Part shown: piece by piece, positions 37,161 to 49,329 of the stretch
How positions within the stretch are numbered: position 1 is the first letter of the stretch
Layout of the letters: each line of letters begins with the position of its first letter
Program-made: the position numbers and the translations under genes
Source: Neocallimastix lanati (nom. inval.)
Lineage: Eukaryota > Neocallimastigomycota > Neocallimastigomycetes > Neocallimastigales > Neocallimastigaceae
Assembly: GCA_016946835.1 (NCBI GenBank)
Contig: JACVTC010000029.1
Location: forward strand, 1,381,001-1,445,000
Direction: 5' to 3'
DNA: 64,000 nucleotides
The notes under the pieces: model-generated
Told to the model about the DNA's origin: nothing
The model's database searches: none
The model's input: the letters and a program-made list of their open reading frames with translations, nothing else

Positions 37161-37171
37161 TTCTTTTTTTT

Positions 37172-39161
37172 TTAATCATCTCCTTCAAACTTAATTTTAT
37201 GTTGTTTTTTCTTTGGTAAAGAATAATACTTTAATACTTCGTTTCTCATTTCTTCACTTGTCTTACCATACCATGTTTCATCTTCAATAATTTCTTCACG
37301 AAGTAATTTCGATTCCTCATCTTTTCCAACAATACCAGCTAAATGTAATAAGAAATCACCATGTGTTTCCACACCAAAGTAACTATTAAACCAAGTTTGA
37401 GGTACAATAACGTAATGATCATCATCATCTTTAGTCTCAGTTAATACATTATTTAGTGATGATTGATCAGCAAAATCTAAGGTCTTTCCTTTGTTATTAT
37501 AGGAATATGCCATGGCACGCATTAATAAATTAAGAGACCAAGGATGAACTCTAATAAAAAATACCCCAGCATTTAATCCATTAGAATCATCTGAAGCAAT
37601 GAAATGAATTTTATTCATTTTATCATTTGGTAAAAAGGATTCCAATCTAATATTTGGATTAGTAAGGATAACATCACTATCTACCCAGCTAATAATTTAA
37701 TTTAAAATAAATAAATAAAAAAAATATATATAATAAAAAATTGAGTATAATAAATTATAATATATAATAATTAGATGATTAGATTGAAAAAAAAAAAATA
37801 ATTATTATATAAATATTTTAATAAATATATAACTATAATTTAATATATTATATATAGCTATTTTTTTTTAAAAAAAAAAATAATAAAAATAAAAACAATA
37901 TTTACAAAATCCAACCGTAGGTCTTTTCCTTTAATCCCAAGATAATTTTTTCTATAATTGAATTAAATTTCATATAAAATATTTGTCTTTCAGTATCATA
38001 TCTAGTATGATAAAATTCAAAGTTGTAACCATGAATTTTTGAATATTGATAAAAGGAACTAATTGCATTTTCATAAGCACCATTTGGGGTGATTTTATTT
38101 GAAAACATAACAACAGATATATTCTCTTTTTTTAATTCCTTTTAATATAAATAATAATAGCAATAATAAGAATATTATTATGATTATAATTATGATTAGG
38201 AAGATTATAATATAAATATATATATAATTAAAATTAGTTTATTAATATTAATAATATAATATTAATTATTCTTAATATTTTTTATATAAGACATTAATTT
38301 ATATTATTTATACAGTATAATTAAGAAATTATCATTTTAATATATAACACTTAACATGAACTAATAAATTATACATCAGTGTAAAATTAAAAAGAAATAA
38401 AAAATAATTTTTCTCTTTTTTTTTTTAATTCTTACCTTATCTTTTTCACAATGATAATCCACTTGAAGATATTTATATATGTCTTCACATGAGTCCTTAA
38501 AGTAATAGCTACCAGGGATAAGAGTACAATAAACTTTACCTTCACAAAATTCTTTTACTGTATCAATAGGTTCATTACCACATTCCTTTTTGACTCTAAG
38601 ATGTTCTTTTTCAACTTTTTCTCCTCTATTATTTTTTCTACAATGTTTAGTATCATGAGCATGGCGACCATAAAAGGCATAATCAATTTTAATGGTATAA
38701 TGTACTGGACATTCAATTTCATATCCCTTATAGGCCTCTGGTGGTGAATCCTCATCGTATTCACAGAAATAATTGGTTTTATTATAAGTGATCACCTCTT
38801 CAAGTGCATCGAATTCTTCTTGGTTATAATAAAATGATAAATCTTCAGGATGAATAAAGTCATATATATTAAGTTTAGTTCCATCATCTTTTTCCCTATC
38901 AATAGTAATTGGACCATGGTCAGCATTTTCGTCAACAAAAACAAATCCAAATGGTAAATCAACATTTGTTTCATTTTTCGATTCAGTAATTGAATATGTA
39001 TTATCATTTGTGTCTGATATTTTAACAGTAATAATATGAGCTATTGCTAATATGAAAACCAATGATAAAACTATTATAACACCTTTTTTGAAAATATTAC
39101 CATTACTTTTTTTTTTACTCTTTTGATTATCTAATAAGAGAACTTTATCTTCATCTGCCAT
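37172..39161 (-). CDS. Type II membrane protein: SUEL/galactose-binding lectin domain plus GT34 glycosyltransferase
   Basis: Three exons, all joins in frame: 39,161-38,436; 38,138-37,906; 37,688-37,172, about 491 residues. Residues 27-46 (GVIIVLSLVFILAIAHIITV) form a signal anchor, so the rest faces the Golgi lumen. Residues about 145-241 fit the rhamnose/galactose-binding (SUEL) lectin family: IDYAFYGRHAHDTKHC, VKKECG, FCEGKVYC, DSCEDIYKYLQVDYHC. Exons 2-3 fit GT34 (GMA12/MNN10 family): ISVVMFSN near the start, YGWIFWVDSD with the DxD metal/sugar-nucleotide site at about residues 323-325, NPNIRLESFLP, LNAGVFFIR and DQSSLNN. Such enzymes add alpha-galactose or mannose to N-glycans, and the lectin may bind the acceptor. 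No frame damage is seen. Codon and base composition are more balanced than in the neighbours. Confidence 0.87.
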
Positions 39162-39164
39162 TTT

Positions 39165-39195
39165 ATTATAATTTTATTTTTATTTTTTATTTTTA

Positions 39196-39226
<31 letters not shown>

Positions 39227-39285
39227 ATTCTTATTTTTATTCTTATTTTTATTCTTATTTTTATTCTTATTTTTATTTTAAATAT
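39165..39285. repeat. TTTTTA hexamer and TTTTTATTC array upstream of the lectin-GT34 gene
   Basis: About 110 bp of TTTTTATTTTTATTTTTTAT then TTTTTATTCTTA units, directly upstream of the ATG on the minus strand, so on that strand it is AAAAATAAGAATA. It may be 5' UTR/promoter A-rich sequence. No specific site is recognised. Confidence 0.6.
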
Positions 39286-40559
39286 ATATATATATAAATG
39301 AACTAAAAAATTATATTCATTTCAAAATATTTGAAATTTTTTAATAATATTATAATTGATATAGTGATATTTAATTATTGATAACTTCTAATATATATAT
39401 ATATAAAAATAAGGATAATTTAAAATAAATAAAAATTATGTCAAAATTTTCAAGAAAAAGCTTTTTTTATATAGAAAATTTTTATTTGATAATTTTTTTT
39501 TTTTTAATATAAATATTATTTTTTTTTGTTAATATTATTATTATTATTTATTTATTATTTATTATTATTTATTATCATTTATAGTTTTGTTATTTATTAT
39601 TTATTATTGTTATTTATTATTATTTATATTTTAATATTTAATTATTTATTAATTATTATTAATCGTTTTTTTATTGTTTTTTTCTTTTTAATTAAATGAA
39701 ATTACCAATAATTTTATTTGGAATAAAAAATAAAAAAAAATTTTTTTTTATTTAAATATTATTATTATGATGATAATGATTAAATTTCCAAAAATAAAAA
39801 AAAAAAAAAAAACTGTCTTTAATTCTTTCCTTAATAAATGTCAATTATTGTCACCACAACTCCACTCCACTCCACTCACCTCACCTCACCTCACCTCAAC
39901 TAAACAATCAAAATCAAAATTAAAATCAAAATCAAATCATATCAATTATAAATTATTATCTATCATGTATTATCATATATTATCATATATTATCATAACT
40001 TTAAATTAAATTATATTATCATAACTTTAAATGATATATCATAACTTTATTTTTTTTTTTTTTTATTTTATTTAAATTATGAAATATTTATTTAATTAAT
40101 TATTTAATCTATTTATATTATTTAACTTTTTTTTTTAATTCTTCATTTTATTTATATTTAATTTATTTATATTATTCTATTATTATTATTTATTATATAT
40201 TTAATTTATTTAAATTAATCTATTATATATAATTTAATTACTTTTTATTTTAATTATTTTTTTTTATTTATATTTAATTGGAAATAATGAAAGGGGATAA
40301 TTTTTTTTAATTTTTTTTTGAAAGGTGTCAATGTTATGAACACAAATTTATTGGTATTCAATCAACCAATTTTACCTCACATAATTATTTGACATGTCAA
40401 GAAAAATTAAATTTTTTTTTAGACTTGGAATAAACTTTATTTATTAAGAAAATAAATTAAAATGCAAAAAATGACATTTAATGTTAATTTAAATTCTGCA
40501 TAAATAAATAAAGAATTAAAAAAAAAAGTTTCATTATCTATTTATAATAAATAAATAAA

Positions 40560-40855
40560 TAAATATATAAATAAATAATTGAATAATAAAATAATAAAAT
40601 AATAAAATAATAAATAATTAAATAATAAATAGGTAAATAATATATAATAAATAATAAATAATAAATAAATAATAAATAAATAGTAAATAAATAATAAATA
40701 ATAAATAAATAATAAATAAATAATAAATAAATAATAAATAATAAATAATAAATAATAAATAATAATTATTTAAATAATAAATAATAAATAATAAATAATA
40801 AATAATAATTAATAAATAAATAATAAATAATAAATAAATGTTATTAGATTAAATA
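40560..40855. repeat. AATAAAT heptamer satellite
   Basis: Repeats of AATAAAT and AATAATAAAT with small interruptions. It is the reverse complement of the TTATTTA arrays at 42,130-42,420 and 11,525-11,805. Confidence 0.75.
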
Positions 40856-42129
40856 AATAATTAGAAATGACATTTATCATAATTCTGTTTCACACAAATG
40901 AACAATTAAAAACTTTATTTTATATTTAACTAAATGATATTGTTATTGACTATTGAAGAATTAAGAACAATTTAAAGTTAAAAAAATAATAAAAATCATA
41001 TTATTAATATCTGTTATTTTTATTTTTATCATTTATTTATTTATTCCTGATAATGAATTTTCAAGATATAAATTTTATGAAAAAATATGTACAAAGAAAA
41101 TCAATACAAATGTATCAATTAATGTAACAGAAATGTTATATTAAATTATCCTTTTATATTCTGTAAAGTTATATTAAAACTATATTTTATTTATTTATTC
41201 TTCATTAGTATAATATATTATCTTTAAACCTTATTATATATTATTTTATATTTTCTTTGTATTTTATTATTAAAATATATTAAATTAAGTTATGAACTCT
41301 AAAAAAGAAGAAATATTTCATAAAAAAGAAAATATTAAATAAACATTTTAGAAGGGGACTTTTTAGGAAGCGAAGAAATAAAATTAGTCAAAATATAATG
41401 AAGTGTTATTAATAAATTAAATAATAAATAAATAATTAATATTATTAAGTTAAGTTTAACATTATTGAAAATATAAATAATTAATATTTATAAGTTAATA
41501 TTATTGAAAATATAACTTCTTTGAATAATAAATAAATTTTTGTGTAATTATTTATAAAATAAATTTTATGTGAAATTAATAGTTTTATATTTATTATAAA
41601 AAAATAAACAAAACTTTCTTTATAAATTTTATTATTAAATCTTTCTTAAAAGTTAGAAATTAAATTCAACTTTGGAATAACATTATGATATTAATAAATA
41701 TATTATATTGTTATCAATTATTATTATAATTATTATTATTATGAATTTATTAACGATATAAAAAAACTAAATCATATTCATATTATCATTCTATTATGTT
41801 GCCATTAAATTATAAATAAATAAACTGGAACATTGTATCTATTAACTATTACTATATAATATAAAATACAGTAAAAATAGATCTCAAATGAAATAGATAT
41901 TCATGTCCTTTATTAGGGTGTAGAATGTATTTCATTCCTATTCGTATTTATGGAAATCAATCAAGAAATCAGTTATGATTATTTAAAATAGATATAGGAA
42001 ATATTGAATATTACGTTCTATTTTAATAAAAAAATATATAATTAATATTTAAATTACACACACATATATATAAATGATATAATAATAAATTAATATTTTT
42101 TTTAAATATTTAAAAAGAAAATTATAAAA

Positions 42130-42420
42130 AATCTTATTATTTATTATTTATTATTTTATTATTTATTATTTATTATTCATTATTTATTATTCATTATTTA
42201 TTATTTATTATTTATTATTTATTATTTATTATTTATTATTCAATTATTCAATTATTTATTATTTATTATTTATTATTTATTATTTATTATTTATTATTTA
42301 TTATTTATTATTTATTATTTATTATTTTATTCATTTATTATTTATTATTTATTATTATTTACTATTTATTATTTATTATTTATTATTTATTATTTATTAT
42401 TTATTATTTATTATTTATAA
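42130..42420. repeat. TTATTTA heptamer satellite
   Basis: About 40 heptamer units with occasional CATT and CAATT variants. A second array of the same unit follows at 42,835-42,985. Confidence 0.8.
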
Positions 42421-43586
42421 ATTATTATTAGTTTTGATTTGTCTTTCCTAAAAAGTTTTAAGGATCTAATTTAAACTTTTTTTATTTTTATTTTTATTTT
42501 TTATTAATAAAGCTCACATACCATATAAAATTTTTAATAATAAAAAATAAAAATAAAAAAGGAAATTAGGAATAATAATAATAGAAAATTTAATATAATA
42601 AATTAAAATTTTAATTTAAAATAATAATCATTTGAATCGAAAAAAAAAATAAAATAACTCTATAAATAAATAAATAAATAAAAAATAAATAATTTTTTTT
42701 TATTTTTAATTTTTTATTTAATATTGTTATATATATAATATAATTTATTTATTTATTTATTTATTATTCAATTATTTAATATTGTTATATATATAATTTA
42801 TTTAATTATTAAATTATTATTTATTATTCAATTATTCAATTATTTATTATTTATTATTTATTATTTATTTTTTATTATTTATTATTTATTATTTATTATT
42901 TATTATTTATTATTTATTATTTATTATTTATTATTTATTATTTATTATTTATTATTTATTATTTATTATTCCATTATTTATTATTTATTATTAGAATATT
43001 CTGTTTTTTATTCGAAAATTCTTCAGTATATACAATTTTATATTATTTAGTTTTATATTTTATTATTTAATTATTTAATTATATATTATTTAATTATTCA
43101 ATTATTTATTTAATTATTCAATTAATTATTTAATTATTTAATTATTTAATTATTTAATTATTTAATTATTTATTATTCAATTATTTATTATAATTTTAAT
43201 TAGCAAAGAGATCCATTACTGAATTATAATCAGTCAGTATTCTATTGAATACAGTAAATTAATAATTAATAATATGTATAATATTTTCTAATTATTTTAA
43301 TTAGAATAAAAAATAAATAAAAATAAAATAAACGTAATTAATAAATATTGAAAATAAAAAATAACATAATTTTTATTTAATTTTTTTTTTTCTATAGCCA
43401 TCAAAAAAATTTAAGAGACATAATTTAAATTAAAAATTAAATAAAAAATAATTATTAATAATTATTAATAAATTTTAAATTGAATCAAAAAACTCTTTTC
43501 TTTAACAAAATTAAAATGACACAAAAAAAAAAAATTTATATATACATATATATATATAAAATTAAAAGTAATAATAAACAAAAAAA

Positions 43587-43621
<35 letters not shown>

Positions 43622-43622
<1 letters not shown>

Positions 43623-43934
43623 GTTAGCTTTATTAAATTTAGAATTATAATAATATTCCTAATGGAATATGGTATACAAAGGAAATAAGTGTAAGATCTA
43701 TCTTTCAGCTTTAAATAAGTAATAAAGTCAGATGTTACTACATGCGTTTTCCATAACATAGAATAAATTAAATATCAATTAAATAAATATTAAAAGATAA
43801 TTAACATAGATTTATACAATACGATAGATCATATTACATTTAAGTAATTATTAAATATAAATAAATAAATACACATAAATATAAATAAATACTATAAATA
43901 AATAAATTAAATATATAGTTAAATTATGAGTGCA
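43622..43934 (-). repeat. 3' LTR of copia element 4
   Basis: 313 bp, starting TGTTAGCTTTATTAAATTTA and ending ..ATGAGTGCA on the + strand. It is preceded by (ATT)n. Confidence 0.88.
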
Positions 43935-46900
43935 GTGTTGAAAACCCATTTTGTAGAGATGATTGTTTTTGTTTTTAGGTACATTATTAACAAAAGTCAT
44001 AATATTATTAGAATAAAGGTTATTAAGCTCATCATTAATAACCTCAATCCAGTTATTTATGTCTTCACTGTTTATTAATTCTTCATAAGTATTGGGAATG
44101 TGACAAAATATAGAAACAATAATGATGTTGTTGATTTGGTCTAGTTTTCTACGAGTACTAATATTAGTGGGGTGCACTCTCTTTATATTTTGGACTAAGT
44201 GGTCTTTTATTGGTATTGTCATATTCTGTATTGGCTACAATGTCGTCCATAATTTCATCATTATTAAAATCAATAACACTTGACGCATCTATAAGAGATT
44301 TGTGGGAATAATTTTCTTTGTTTACTATATTATTGTTGTTAAATTTATTATTTATTTTGTTATGATTAGTAAGTGAAATTTCATAGGATTTTTGAGAAAT
44401 TTGGTTGGTTGAAGAATCATTTATTAAAGGTAAATTCTGATTAATATTATATGGAAGAGTTATATTTTTAGAATTTTCCATTACCTTATTTTTATTATCT
44501 GAAAGAATATTTTTGATATCTATTGTAGGAGTGGAGTAATTAAAGTTTTTCTTCATAGAGTCGCTGGGTTTTGAATTTTGTTGAATTAATTCATTATTTT
44601 TCGTTAAAAAAAATTTTATTAATTATATTTTGATCATTTTTTGGTAAATTTTTGATATTCATTGATTTATTTGAATTATTAATAGATTTATGTGAATCAT
44701 TATTGTTATCATATGTTTTATGTGATTCATTAGTAAATGTGATTTAGTTTCAGCCAATAGATTTTCTTGAAAATTTTCTTCATTTTTTGAAAAATTTTTA
44801 TTATTAAAATATTTTTTCATATTATTATTATTAGTTGTAAAATTTTGTAAATTTTGGCTTGATTTTTTATTATTTAAAAATATTTTATTTTTATCAAAAT
44901 TTTCAATATCGGTTATTTTTTCTTTTCCTTTATTCCTGCTGGAAGTTGAGGCGGCGTAAGCAGGATCTTCTGGTTTATATTTTTCAATAATGTTGGAATT
45001 AAAATTGGTATTCTTATTATTATTCCTAAACTTTTTATTATAATTTTTATTTATTATATCTAATTTTCTGGGTTGTATTTTTTTATTATTAAAATCAAGA
45101 GTTTTTTCATTCGACGAAATATTATTGACATGCTTATTTGTAATGTTATTATTTTTGTGCTCTTTATTAGTTCTTTCGTTTCTATTATCTTTATTTAAAA
45201 TATTTTCTTCATTTGAGATGTTTCTTCCATTAAAATTATTTTCTTCATTTAAATTATTTTCTTCATTTAAATTATTTTCTTCATTTATACTATCTTCGAT
45301 TATATTATTTTCTTCATTTATAATATTTTCTTCATTTATAATATTTTCTTCATTTATATTGTGTTCTTCTGGATTCCTGTCTTTTCTATTGTAGTCTTTC
45401 ATAAATGAGAAGTAAGGGTCTTTATAAATATTTGTTTCATATTTGTATTTACTAGGCTCCTCTTCAACAAATTCTGCATCATTAGTATAATGCATTTTAT
45501 TATTTTCAATATCTATGATAATGTATGAATATTTTTTATCATCAAATCCTAAGAATACGGTCTTCTTAGCATTTGGTAAAAATTTTGATTCGTGTTGTGT
45601 ATCATCCCTGTAATAACACACACAACCAAAAGTTTTTAAATGTTTTAACTCTACCTTTTTGTTATAAAATACTTCATGGGGGTATTAAAAATTTATTTCC
45701 TGAATGGGGAATAAAGTTATATATGTAACATGCCTGTTTTATAGCAAAATTCCAAAAGTTTTCTGATAATTCTGCCCAATATAGTAGAGTTTTAGCTGAA
45801 TTTCTAAGAGTTCTGTTTATTCTTTCAGCTTTTTCATTAACATCAGGACAACCTGGAGGAGAATAGGTCTTTTCTATTCCATTTTCTTTACAGTATTTAT
45901 TAACTGTTTTATTTTTTTAAATTCTTTACGTCCATTTGATTTAAATATTTTAATATTATATTATTCAAATTGGTTATTTAAGTATTTGAAGAATTCTACA
46001 ATTATTTCGGGGGGGGGGCTTCGGCTTTAGATTTTAAAGCATATGTCCATTTTTTTCTTGAGAATTCATCCATAAATTTAATTTAAACTTGGATATTTAT
46101 TTATGTTTTCTAGGTAATAATAACCTAGTCTTCTATGCCAAATTTCAAGGCTTTTTTCATCAACTTCGTTTAAAGCCATAATATTTTTATCCTTTTCTTC
46201 TATGTTTTTATTAATCTTGTAAGTATTTACTAAGAACTGATTATCATTTGTAGAATAATAAGAGCCTATATATACATACATTATTTGGATCCCATAGGTT
46301 AAATCTACCACGTATATAATCATTAGTGTCAATAATGACTTTATACCCTATTTTAGCCAGTTCTATTCCACTAATATGATTTTTAGTTGTAGATTTTGAA
46401 TATAATACCTTGTCTAGTCGTACATATATTCCATTAATGTAGCATTCGTAAGTACCATATCCTTCGAAGCTACATTGTCCCATTGGCACATCCTAACTTT
46501 ATTTTGCAGTGAATAAAATTATTTAACAAATTAAAATCTTTAGTTATATATTCTCCAAGCACCAATATCATGTAACCATTCACTAGTTTTATCATCTTCT
46601 TCATAATAATTAATATTGTTTACATATAATTCCTCTTTTTTCTTAGGAATTGTTATTTCTTTTGGAATAATAAAACTATCATTCACATATTCAATTAATC
46701 CAGAAAATTTAACTTTGTCATTAATGTTTATTTCTTCTTGTTTTTCTTTCAGAGCCCTTGCGTCTTCAAAATTAAAATTTATCGTCATAACTACTGGTAC
46801 GGTCTGGATCAGGAATTTTACTTACTAAATGTAAAGACTTCTTCGGATAATCATTTAATGTGGTCTTTACTTGAAGCTTTTCTTGCCTCCCCTCATTATT

Positions 46901-47930
46901 ATTTGACTTTGTCTTCATATTATAAATACAGTTTCTAGTAGAGAGTAGAGTGTCCTCTAACTTCACATATGTGGCAATATAATTTATTATTATTTTTTTG
47001 TCTTTGTTACCATTTGGCTTTCCTCTATTCTTAGAGTTAGAGCTTTTGTTATTATGGTTGTTGTGTTGATTTTTCTTTGAGAAATTACTAGTTATTCTTC
47101 CTCTACTGATAAAATCTAGATCCATTGGATCATCTTTTTCAATAGTTTTGTTATCTTCCCAATTTTCTAGGTAAGATTTTGAAATAAATCCCTTGAGATT
47201 ATTAATATATTCATTGGGGTCACTATTCAAATTAATTTTGAATGATATTTTTATAATCATCCGGTAATACGTTGTAGAGATATTTTAATTTTTCTTTATC
47301 AGTAATCTCCACATGTTATTCTTCCATATCATCGAAAGTTTCTTTCATAAGTTCTAGTTTTCCGATGATTTGATTTTTATCCATGGCTTTACTACTTCTT
47401 AACCTTTTAATCCAGTATTTCATATCAGCATTGGAATTTCCATATTTTGATTTAAGTCTTTCCATTATACGGAAACCATTATTAAGTCTGCTGATTCCTC
47501 TTAAAACAGAATCATCGACTTTCTTACTGATCATGAGTATCATGTCAGCACCGATCTTTTTCTGCTTCCTCAACTAATCTGAAAGGATTAAGAGGATTAC
47601 CAAAAAAGTTAATTAGCTGAGTATTGATATCAATGTCAATGTTTCGATTAACCTCAGCATTCTTGTTTCGAAGAGGGGCAGCAGGAGCATGCGGCAACAT
47701 TTTGGTAATTAATTTAGTAATTACCCTGTTGGTAACATCGTTGGCATTGGGGTTGTAAATAAAACCTACGTCAATGAGTTTTCCATGAATTCCTTAATGC
47801 CTTGACGTTTAGGGGCATTGTCAATAAGAAATTTCCACTCATTAACGTTGGACTTTCCATGGAGGCGTTGGTCCTTAGCTAAGTTAAAGTCTTGCATTAT
47901 TTCGTAGCGGTGAAGCGGTTTAATTAAGTA
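43935..47930 (-). pseudogene. Copia gag-pol relic of element 4
   Basis: Minus strand, right to left. Gag is at 47,930-46,990, broken by frameshifts. One open piece at 47,573-47,316 includes KVDDSVLRGISRLNNGFRIM. A zinc knuckle (YCHICEVRGHSTLY) at about 46,930-46,990 has Tyr where the last Cys is expected. In the protease, TSEWLHDIGA (about 46,555) has DIGA instead of DTGA. The fold region runs to 46,244 (VLYSKSTTKNHISGIELAK). The GAG-pre-integrase motif is IWHRRLGYYYLENI. Integrase lies at about 46,080-45,620, with stops. The copia-type post-integrase block is FGCVCYYRDDTQHESKFLPN. An ENN(I/L)NE repeat linker is at 45,400-45,130. The RT start is NNWIEVINDELNNLYSN, ending at about 43,935. The gene is dead and incomplete. 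Confidence 0.82.
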
Positions 47931-47947
47931 CTTTTAATAATAAATGA

Positions 47948-47972
47948 TATGAGTCAACTGAGATCCTTAATC
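47948..47972 (-). promoter_or_regulatory. Candidate primer-binding site of copia element 4
   Basis: The + strand CAACTGAGATCCTTAATC abuts the LTR. It equals the tRNA-Lys-type site of elements 1 and 3 except for two adjacent changes (ATCCTT versus ACTCTT). Position and overall match support the role. Confidence 0.45.
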
Positions 47973-48285
47973 TGTTAGCTTTATTAAATTTAGATCTATA
48001 ATAATGTTCCTAATGGAATATGGTATACAAGGGAAATAAGTGTATGATCTATCTTTCAGCTTTAAATAAGTAATAAAGTCACATGTTACTACATGCGTTT
48101 TCCATAATATAGAATAAATTAAATATCAATTAAATAAATATTAAAAGATAATTAACGTAGATTCATGCAAGACAATAGATCATAATACATTTAAGTAATC
48201 ATTAAATATAAATAAATAAATACACATAAATATAAATAAATACTATAAATAAATAAATTAAATATATAGTTAAATTGTGAGTGCA
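47973..48285 (-). repeat. 5' LTR of copia element 4
   Basis: 313 bp, pair of 43,622-43,934, ending ..GTGAGTGCA and followed by ATCAATAATTATTATT. Confidence 0.88.
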
Positions 48286-48292
48286 ATCAATA

Positions 48293-48325
<33 letters not shown>

Positions 48326-48708
48326 TCTATTTTATGACTTCATATATAAAGTGATTTATTTTATTACTTTTTGATATAGATAATTAATAAAGATAATTAA
48401 AAATTGAAATCGATTTTTATAATTTATTTATAACGTCTATAATATTACTAAAGCAATTAGTATTTTATCAATTTTATATTTTATTATATTAATTAATAAT
48501 TATAATTAAAAATAAAAATATATTTTATAAATAATATTTATATATATTTTTTTTATTATAAAAATTTTATATAATTTTTAATGTTAATAAAGTTTTCGAT
48601 ATGGAAATCAATTATTTGTTATTTTATATAAAATTATGAAATATTTTTATTATTACTATTAAATATATATATATATAATTAAAATAATAATAATAATAAT
48701 AATAACAG

Positions 48709-49249
48709 GAGGTATGGAAAATTAAGGTTTGATCATCTTTAGTTCAGAAAAATTATTAGTTAATGAGGAAACAAATACATCTGAAAAATATGAAATTATT
48801 TCTATCATTACTTATGTAATTGCACATTTATTGTTTGAAGAATAAGTTTAAAAAAAAAATTTAATAAAATAATATTCACATTTTAAAAATATATATATAT
48901 ATATAAATATATAAATTATGTAATATTAAACTTAATATATATATATTAATACGAATTTCTTATTATCAAATTTTTCTTTTAAAAAAAATTTGATAATAAG
49001 AAATTAATAATTAAATATATAATATATTGAAATAATAATAATAATAATAGTATTAATTATATATATATATAAATGAATAAATAATTATAAATTGAGTAAT
49101 AAATGAAGTTATTATTAAGCATTATTATTTATATTCTTTTTATTTTTTTTTTTTTTAAAAAAAAAAAGATTAAAATAAAACTAAAATAAATTAAAGTCTT
49201 GTCACTATGAAATGGTGGAATGAATTATGGTTAAAAGAAGGATTTACTA
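48709..49249 (+). pseudogene. Dead aminopeptidase fragment (exons 5 and 6)
   Basis: 48,709-48,843 matches exon 5 of the aminopeptidase copies. GGTATGGAAAAT is followed by TAA where copies B-D have TGG, and the HEIAH site has become YVIAH, so both the zinc-binding His and the catalytic Glu are gone. 49,197-49,249 matches exon 6 (VTMKWWNELWLKEGFT), still with an AG acceptor and a GTAAGT donor. No other exons were found. It was left by an older duplication, since it is more diverged than B-D. Confidence 0.8.
48954..49005. repeat. Perfect 22-bp inverted repeat with 8-nt loop
   Basis: Arms 48,954-48,975 (starts AATTTCTTATTATCAAATTT) and 48,984-49,005 are exact reverse complements. They lie in the intron of the dead aminopeptidase fragment. 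Confidence 0.85.
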
Positions 49250-49329
49250 GTAAGTAAAAATATATATATATATGCACATTTAAGAATTTATAATATTTTA
49301 ATAGAACCTGTTAATAATAAATTAAATAA

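Larger units (their letters stand above)
39290..43560. other. Long non-coding A/T region with heptamer satellites
   Basis: No gene is supported. Contents: TTATTA repeats (39,535-39,660); a small C-rich patch CCACTCCACTCACCTCACCT (about 39,863-39,900) inside an open frame of no clear meaning; AATAAAT heptamers (about 40,560-40,850); a less biased stretch at 40,860-42,060 with no convincing frame; and TTATTTA heptamers at 42,130-42,420 and 42,835-42,985. AATTATTTATTT-type repeats run to 43,190. The arrays at 40,560 and 42,130 are in opposite orientation. Two short patches near 40,320-40,440 and 41,870-42,020 have higher GC content and may be old transposon remains. Confidence 0.55.
43622..48285 (-). 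mobile_element. Ty1/copia retrotransposon 4 with paired 313-bp LTRs, lacking RT and RNase H
   Basis: Direct repeats at 43,622-43,934 and 47,973-48,285 are both 313 bp, begin TGTTAGC and end GTGCA (TG..CA rule), and differ at roughly fifteen to twenty sites by eye. Internal order on the minus strand: gag, zinc-knuckle, protease, GAG-pre-integrase, integrase, an Asn/Glu-rich linker, then only the first part of the RT region. The coding text runs straight into the 3' LTR, so RT and RNase H are missing. Both flanks are ATT microsatellite; no exact target duplication is seen. Confidence 0.88.

Noticed and set aside
39863-39900. CRISPR-like or regulatory C-rich repeat
   Set aside because: Only a few 5-bp ACTCC/CACCT units without spacers; eukaryotic-style window, no cas genes.
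39767-40009. 80-residue frame with a CCACTCCACTCACCTCACCT patch
   Set aside because: Short simple repeats (Lys, Ser, Pro-Leu), no homology recognised, no flanking splice sites or neighbour support.
45125-45394. Plus-strand Phe/Ser/Leu repeat frame
   Set aside because: Antisense of the ENNINE repeat linker of copia element 4.
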